Of a stretch of DNA of 64,000 nucleotides, positions 12,801-21,800 are shown one piece after another (positions within the stretch are counted from its first letter, which is position 1; each line of letters starts with the position of its first letter). The notes under the pieces were generated by a model, which saw only the letters and a list, made by a program, of their open reading frames with translations, had not been told where the DNA came from and searched no databases. The position numbers and the translations under genes are program-made. The stretch is from Antedon mediterranea (Eukaryota > Echinodermata > Crinoidea > Comatulida > Antedonidae), in NCBI RefSeq assembly GCF_964355755.1, contig NC_092672.1, positions 23,308,501-23,372,500 on the forward strand, read 5' to 3'.

Positions 12801-15800
12801 ATCTTCAACAAACACCTAGGCCTATACTAAAACTAATACATGATAGAAATAAAAGTATTGGGGTAACATAGACTGAAACACACGGTCAAACATTATAAGT
12901 AATCAAACAAATGTAAATGGCCAACATAGTAAGAACAGAACTTTAAGGTTTAGAAATAGTGGAATGAAACAAATGTTATACAAGGCCAAAACATAACAAG
13001 TAGCATATAATGTGTTTACTTTTACTACAACTTGCAATAAACATAAAATGTACGTTTTTAAAGCATACTTTTACTCCATCAATTTTATGTACATGTATAG
13101 ATATAGTGCCTTTTTAACTTCTATATTGAATTTTATTGTTTTATATTTTTACAAAAATGTATGTATGTTATGTAATATATTATATTTGTAAAAGGAATGA
13201 ATAAATGTGGGTGACCCCCACGAAAGAGAAAAAAAAAGAATATTCAACTAATAATAGTTTAAATTGACGTTTAAATAAAGCACAGTTATGAGATTTTTAA
13301 AGAAATAAAGGGAGAGAATTCCAGAGTTTAGGTCCAGTGTATACAAGGGTGTTCATTTTAAGACTAGTTCTAGTAAGTGGCAGATGATACTGATCTTTTT
13401 GTCTTGTTTGGTGAGCGTGGTATTGTTTATTTTGTGTGAATTATATTATGGGTAGTGTTCAGGTTAATTGAAGCATGATGACACCAACATTAAATCTGTA
13501 GAAGTCCTCAATTTTTAATATTTTATTTTTTCGAAAGAGATCGTGGGTGTGAGCACGAAAAGTTGCCCCTGAGATAATTCTGACAGCTTGTTTCTGGATT
13601 AATAAAATTTTAGTAATAATTGATTTTGAAGCATTTCCCCTAGCAAGAACACCATAATTTAAGTATGATAAAATAAGAGTAGAATATAAAGTATTTAATA
13701 CTTTTTGAGGAAATATTGATTTCAATTTATCATAGCAACATTTTTTGATCAAGTCAAGTCTGTCGTCAATAAATATACCAAGAAATTTTGTGTTGGTTAT
13801 TTGATTAATAGGAACATTATTGAAAATAATTTCTTTTGGTAACATACTATATCATTACTAAACAACATAATATTGGTTTTGAGCATATTTATTGATAGCA
13901 TGTTTGTAAGTTTATGACATTAAAATATGTTATTGAAATAGAAATTCAATCATAAAAGTACCAATAAATGTTCAATTAATATTTCACATCATTTTTGTAA
14001 CTGAACAAGCCAAAATGGCCACCATTATGCCCAAAATGGCTGCCATTTTATCCAATATGACCACCCTTTTATCTAAAATGGCCACATATATCAATCAATT
14101 ATATAGGAAGCTATGTTCTAAGATATCACTCCTAAAAAATTTGTAAAAAAATCACACTTTTTGCAGCTTCCTCAATAAAAACCTATTTAAGATTACAATA
14201 TTAAATTTCATATGCTGTTTACCAACCATCTCAAGAAGTCATAGGCCTACAGAAAATATAAACATGGTATGTGAATTATTTATGACTAGATGGTACGCGA
14301 GTGAAGCGAACGTACAATTTAGGGGTCCCCACAGATTGTTCTCGAATAGAATAGAACCCACCGGGGACATTTTTGGGACACTAAACAAAAACGGAAGTGT
14401 CCCTTTAATTGGAGTATTCGGAAATAAAGACAAAATATTGAATACTGGACAATTAATTGATGTGGATTCAAGAAATTGGGGAGAAATGAAAATTGGGATT
14501 GGGCGGCACGGGGTGGTGGTGATGGAACCGCAGTAATAAAGTTCATTGTATTTATACAGTATAAGAACCACACTAAATAAATACAGTAAGATATTTGGCG
14601 ATCGGAAATGGTAGCTCTTATTTAGTAACAAATTAAACTGTAGTGTACCTCTTATTAAGCTAGGGATTATCAGACAGTTTGCTAAATATTTAGGGCTAAT
14701 CATCGATTGCGGTGTTAAAGTTCCTGGAAACATTTGTGTGAAAAAAATGGGATCGAATTCTTGTAATGGGTACTGATTTGTTGGGCCGTGATTTATGACA
14801 CCTATCTATCTAGACTTGTTTTCGAATAAATGTACGTACCTATCAGATACACTTGTCTTGTGTCGTATAACAAATAAGTACTGAAGTTAGTATTACATTA
14901 CAACCTCGTCAAGCTGTTTACAGGAGTAATTAAAAACCAAATTGTAGTTGGAGAAAAGAAACTACGAAGCATGTTTATGTTATGTTGTGTGCCGTTATGT
15001 TTTCACCATTGACAGCCATTGGAGTGGAGCTGTATCATAGAGGTTGGTGTTTGCCTTCCAATCCCAAGGTCCGGGGTTCAATCCTGATTTAGTGCCATAT
15101 GGTTATACTCGCACTCTTTCAACTGCACTCCCTAAGCCTCAAATGAGACTTAGTTTAACTGAATGATGCCTATTATCTCTACGATAATCATTTGATTTCA
15201 GAACTTGATGTTGTATGAGTAGGCCTAATAAAGTTTATTTTGTATTCTTGTTTATGTAACCATGTACACATCAGTAGGCCTAATTAAATATCTGGTTGGA
15301 TCGTTACCGAAAACGTGAACTATAGCCGCAAAAAAAAATGACCTAGTTTAGTTCTTATAAGCTATACACTGCCAGTTTGATTAATCTTTATTTATCGGTC
15401 GTGGATCTAAATTTGTTTTAATTGTCAATAACTAATTATCTAACTAAATTTAATTAGTAAACAGGGTTACATCAGGTGGTTAAAATCAGTACCGAAAGTA
15501 CGAACCAACTTTATATACCATCGAGTAAAAATTCTAGAAGTAACATGGATTTACCAAATTTTGCCCTCACATACAGAATACGCAGATTTTAAATTTGAAT
15601 ATGTGTTTACAATCCACTTGACTACCCACATGGTAAATATAATAACACTTGGTCAAGTATTAATTTGTAAAGTTATTACTACATAAAAATTGGTGCAGAC
15701 CTAAAAAAAGGCTATAATTGCAGAGCTATTGCTCAAAATTGACTGGATATTTTGTGGAGAACTTTTGATATAGTGTGGATAACATATTTATTTCACAATA

Positions 15801-18800
15801 TTAACTTTCAAAATGTAGACCCTGAACGAAATTCATTTTCCAGGCCTTTTTTCAGCTACTGCTTATGGCCTAAAAATTAAGTTTGAGAAGGAATTGCATT
15901 ATATATCTAGCATTCGTGTGTTCTGCCATTGTCAGAAATATTTTAAAATGTTTTTCAAAAATGTTACTTGCTAATTTATATTTATCATGGGTTAATTGAA
16001 TTGGTGTAAATTTCAATTCATTATGGATTTTAAGATCATCAAGGAATAAGTGGTATTTATATCTAGAGAGCTAGTAGAAAACAATTCCCAGAACATGGAT
16101 AGATTATTATTGTTTAGTTCATTTTTAAGGTTCATGAGTATTGGTTGTCTTAAATGCATGAGTTATTTTGCATTGAAATACGAAATAATATACAGTTTCC
16201 TTTTCATTACAATTACACATTAAACATATACCTGTATTTTTAGGTGACCATGCTTCTTTTCTACCTTCAAGTGGTAGTGAATTGGAGCTGAATTTTAGGC
16301 TTGAAGCATGGTAATACACTTATCTAATAGATATTTTTCTAATTTTGGAGAGGTTTTAGTGAGCAGAAGAATAGTAATTACTTTGTTGCATTGACAAATT
16401 ACACTTTTGTGCTTTTATATTTTTTTAGCCATCTCTGAAACAGCTTTGGAGAAATTTAAATGGGGGCAAACTAGATGAAAGACTGTTGCAGCATATTTGG
16501 AAGGATGAGTCAGATGAGATGATTATCTTCTTTGTGTCTCTCATGCAAACCTTTGGGTTAATGTGTGAAAAAAAGAGTAAAAAGGTATTTACATTTTATT
16601 TAAAATTTTAGTTCAATTATTTGTTCATATATTCCATTTACTATTTAAGTTTCATTTTTGTTTCTATAGAATGTTGGACGAACGTTCTATGTTCTTTCAC
16701 GCCTAAAGCCCCAACGTGATAATACAAAAGCTGTTAAATATGAAGAGAAGCGTGCTATTTCTCTCTTTCATGACTTTGATGGCTACCTACCAGATGATCT
16801 CTTCCAACGTGTTGCAACTAAATTTATCGAGGAATTTCAAATGGAAGATGATGAGCCTAGATTATCTTACGAGCATGTAGAACTGAATATTAATGGCCAT
16901 CATCTTGTCGTTTTAAACGTAGCTACCATCAACAATTGCCGTTTGTTCCAGGTAAACTTAATAATGCAAGCATGAATTGAATGCCAGTAAAATCACAAGT
17001 ATTATATTGGGGGATTGTTCTTATGTTAACAGATATTAAAATATACACTGTCAGTAACTTTAAATTTACTTGGTTTATTGCCATTTCTGGAATGATATCA
17101 GTGGTAATCACGTTGGAATTGATTTGTTTTTTTGTAATTGCAGACAACAATTGTCAGAACGAAAATCATGAACACAGAATCAGGAAACAGCTCTCCTGCT
17201 AGCCCTTCTAAAGATGATGATCCACAACCTAGCATCTGTAAGAAGGTAAGCTATAAGTACCAAATAAACTAAAATACTTTATGCTACATTGAATTAGCAC
17301 AAACTTTGAATTTCATTAGTTTAGCTGTTGTTACAGAAGTGTGTTGATTTTACAATGTTATCTATGTCTAGTATAATTTACTTGCTTGATGATATTTGGT
17401 CAGTGTAAATTTATAAGCTCTGTGAATCTGGGTTGTTTATTGTGTAGTACAAGTAATTTCTTGATATTATTTGGCATACAGTATCTGTGTATCCGAGTTC
17501 AAATAATTTTTTTTTAAATGAATGAACAAGACAAGCCCATCCAGATTATACATGGTCTATGGATATAAGCTTGTTTATTCTTGTAAAGGCGTGTGTTAGA
17601 TTTTGGATTATTGATTGTGAGTTCAAATCCAATGCTCGTCGCATTGCTTGTACCAGCTGTATTATATTATGGGAGTATTTTTCCGTACGTGTTTGATCCA
17701 AAAATGACCAGGGTAATAATTTATACAGTGCTTAGAGGTTTCACAACATTAGGTGCTTTATAAATCCAGGAAGGATAATATTATTATTATTCTCTATAAG
17801 TCATTTTAAATGTAGTAAATGTGACAGGGACAAGCCAGATCAGTAGCCTGTTGCAAATATTTCATTTGGAGATAATATATCATTATGCAGCTAATTTTCT
17901 GTTTTATAATGGTAACAAAATTATTGTAATCCGACTTTTAATTACAAAGTTATGGGAAATTTATAACATGTATGTGTTGGAACTCTCTGGATTATGTTTC
18001 GGAGAAATGTGTGTTCAAAGTTTACCGACGCGCTGCTGGACCGTGGTGGCCTTCGCTGAACAGCGAGGCTGAATGAACGCCCGAACAACGGACAAGAGGA
18101 CACAGAGAACACGGTTTTATTATTGTTCTAGTTATCAGATGTTAATAAAATTCCGGAATTATTTTGTTTTTATTTTACTCTTGTAACATGCAAAATCTCA
18201 GTAAAGTAATTATACACTGCTCTCGCGTTGTGTCCTGCTTCTTCCTCCCAACCACTGCACACGTGGGTGGATTTTTTAAAGCTACGACATTGTGAGCATG
18301 CGCAGTCATGAGCTTTAAAGCCATGTAAGCACAATCACAGCCCCGGCTACGGCAGTCGTCGTTAAGGAAAATATTTTTGTTTCTATCACTAAAATTGGTT
18401 ATCATTGGTTAGGATGAAGAACAACTGAAATCATTGTCCAATAGAAATACACCTGTTTAAATTAGCTTTATATTCATAGTAAACAAACCAGACCTCGCTT
18501 AGAAAATGGTGGTATACGAATACGAAGCTTTTGAAAAGACGATTCTACATTCGAAAAGTTTTCGACATATTACAAAATCATAGCCTTACAAAATGTGAAA
18601 AAATAACAACACAGTATAATTCTAGAATACATAAAGGTTAGATTTAATAGATACAATTTTTTTTTTTTTTCATTTTTTTTTTGTCAACATGATTTTGCCT
18701 ATTCTCGGCTGTATCTCAGTTTGGGGATTACCGACCAGCGACTGGTTTGACTTGTCTGTGCCACAAATTCATTTTATTGATATTATTTATAATATTCTAT

Positions 18801-21800
18801 AACAATATTTATTATTCTTATTTTTTCTAGGTCCTTAATTTCCTTGAAGAAAAATTGCAAGTTTTAAGTCAGAATGGTGCACGTGGTGTTGAAGTAAAGA
18901 TGTACATCCGTTGTGCATGTTCAAATAGTGAGCGTACTCATATGCAGGTTGTTCGCAAATTTGACCAAGATGTGTTGCCATGTAGAAGCAGAGCAATGGA
19001 CGTGAAACGTTACCGTAAACTGTTTAGCAAAATAGAAGTAGAACAAGGTATAGGCCTAATAATCCATAATAAATACGGCATAAAACAAAACATGCAAACA
19101 TATTTTTGTTCTTTAACTAATGATACTTGTGACATACAATTTCACAAACTTCAAATTTTCAGTTGATGCATTTTAACCTTTATCTGTAGTTTTTATGTTA
19201 TATGTTATAAAGAGAAAAATAAACCATCAGAAAATGCTTATAATGCGAGTGGCAGCAATGCCAAATCTTCTTTATCAAAAGTTCAAAGAACTGCTGGTAG
19301 CATCATCTGATTGATCATGTAGATGTGGAAGGCAACAAACAACTAACATACACCATTTTACATCTCTATGTTTTAGTAGCCTCTTTATCTACTCGCACTA
19401 GATAATAATAATAATAATAATTTATTGGAAACTTCACTTTCACAACAGTGGCACACTTTGTTGACAAAGGTGCGTCCAAATAATAACATACAAGAATAAA
19501 TAAAATGATTAACTTAAAAATAAATCAAAATGAATGAATGAAATACAAAACATAACTCAAAAACAAACAAAAATAAATAAATACTTTAAATTAAAATAAA
19601 TAAATAAAACAAACTTAAGAGGAATAAAAATAAATAAAAATGTTTAGATACACACAAAATAAATAACAAAATTAATTTCATGATATGAATCAAAATAAAG
19701 AGTATAACAGTGTGTGTAATACTCAACACTAAGGCATAATAAATAAAATAAAAAGACAAAGATTACTAAACAGAAATCAAAATGACACACAAAAGTTGAA
19801 AAGCAATTCAAAACACAACAGCATTGACATTACAAGTTTAAAAGAGCACAACGTTCTTCCATAAAGATTTAGCCAATGATTTACAAAATTACATGTTAGG
19901 AGAAAGTGCATAATGGTTTCTTCTTCATTTCTGTTGCACAATTTACAACAACCATTAGCATTAGGGTCATTTGACCATTTAGATGTTTTTCTTTCAAGGG
20001 GAAGGGTGTTTGATCGCAGCTTAAATTTTAACGATTCTCCTTCAAAGTCAATTTTATCAAGTAGATACTGTTCAAGTTTTGGTTCATTTTTTATATACAT
20101 ATAATATTCAATTGACGTTTTACATTTACCGTCTTCAACCCAATACGAGAGAGCTAGATTTTTCATAATTATTTTTGTATTGGAAGCCCAGTTGGCATCA
20201 AAGTTATCATTACCATTTCGAATATCAGAAAAAATATCATGTGTACCACAATTATCAATGATATTTCGAACACACAATGGAATTTTAAATGATAGATCAT
20301 TAAAGTTCTGTCAATTTAACTAGTGTTTTCAGTAATATCCTAGGCCAACGTTCATCTTCCATCTTTAAAATTCTTTCCATATAATTAATTTTATTTACAT
20401 TTTGAATATATGAGATTTTTGACCACCCAAATTCCCCATAAAGAGTAGCAAAGGGGTATTCCTAAAGACCTTAAGGATAAACCTTGCCATTTGTAATTGT
20501 AGTCTTTCAATTCTTTCACAATCACTTTTGCTACCAACCCAAATAGTACTATCATAATTTATTGATGTATGTTTATTTTGCATAGATGCACCTATTGCTG
20601 CTCATTTGGCTGCAAGCTCATTAGGGACAGGTATAGGTGAGTAACATTAGATCATTAGGGACAGGTATAGGTGAGTAACATTAGATCATTAGGGCATTGT
20701 TATAACCACTTATGTAGTACCAGCTATAATAAAAACTACTGCTAAGAGAGAAACATTAAAGATATATCATTTATTTCATTTGAACAAATACAAACATGAA
20801 AACAGAACAAATGTAAATCAATGAGGCAGGATTACCTAAAGTAACAGTCGAGAAGCCAAAATAAGACATTCAAACATATTTAAAACATAATTAAAAACAC
20901 ATTTTTTGTAAGAAAGTTAAAATTGCTGTATATGAATGACAAGATAGTTTAAAATGTATGAAGTTAAATGTATTACAGCAAAATCCACCACAGGTTAGCT
21001 AATTCTTTAAAATAATCAAAGCCGAACAAATCAGAATGGAATCATGCTAATGTTTCTTCTAACTTTCAGAAACATCAAATTATCAACATTATTTTCTTTG
21101 ATATTATTAATTTGAATACTATAATAACAATTTTCAAATAGTAGGCAAAACTTTTCTACGTAGGAAAGGTGGTCAAAATAATAACTAAAACATCCTTGAA
21201 AACAGATTGTGTGTATACTTCTAAAGACTGATCATTTGAAATATATTAAGTCAAACTAAATAATTTATGAATATGATGAAAACACTTTTATTTATTATTA
21301 ATTTTAATTCAAAAGTTGAGGCCTTAAAATTATACAAAAAAATATGGAAACCATCATCATTAATTACTGGTTTTGCTTTAAATTATTTTCCCTATCAAGC
21401 CCAACTCTGTTAACATAGAGCCTGATTTATTCCTTTTCTCAATGCAACTAAACAAAAGGAAACAGGCCTATGATTAATATGGTGAATTTTAGTCATTAAC
21501 AATAATTCTTTATTACAGAAACAAGTCCAAATTCACTGAAAGACAAGTTAAACAAGTTAAATTATGATCTCAGTGAAGTCTTTATGAAGAATAAGAGAAA
21601 ATTCTTATTTTTGAGATGTTGTCTCTTTGATGAAGTAGATTTACAAGTCCTTGGCAATAAAGATTACAAAGCAAATGATTATTTTAATGAACTCGCTGAT
21701 AAAGGAAAGATCAAACCAACCGACGTCAACCTTCTGCTTGAAGTGGCAACACTATCAGAAATTAAACATGCTAAAGATCTTGTAAAACAGTATATGAATG

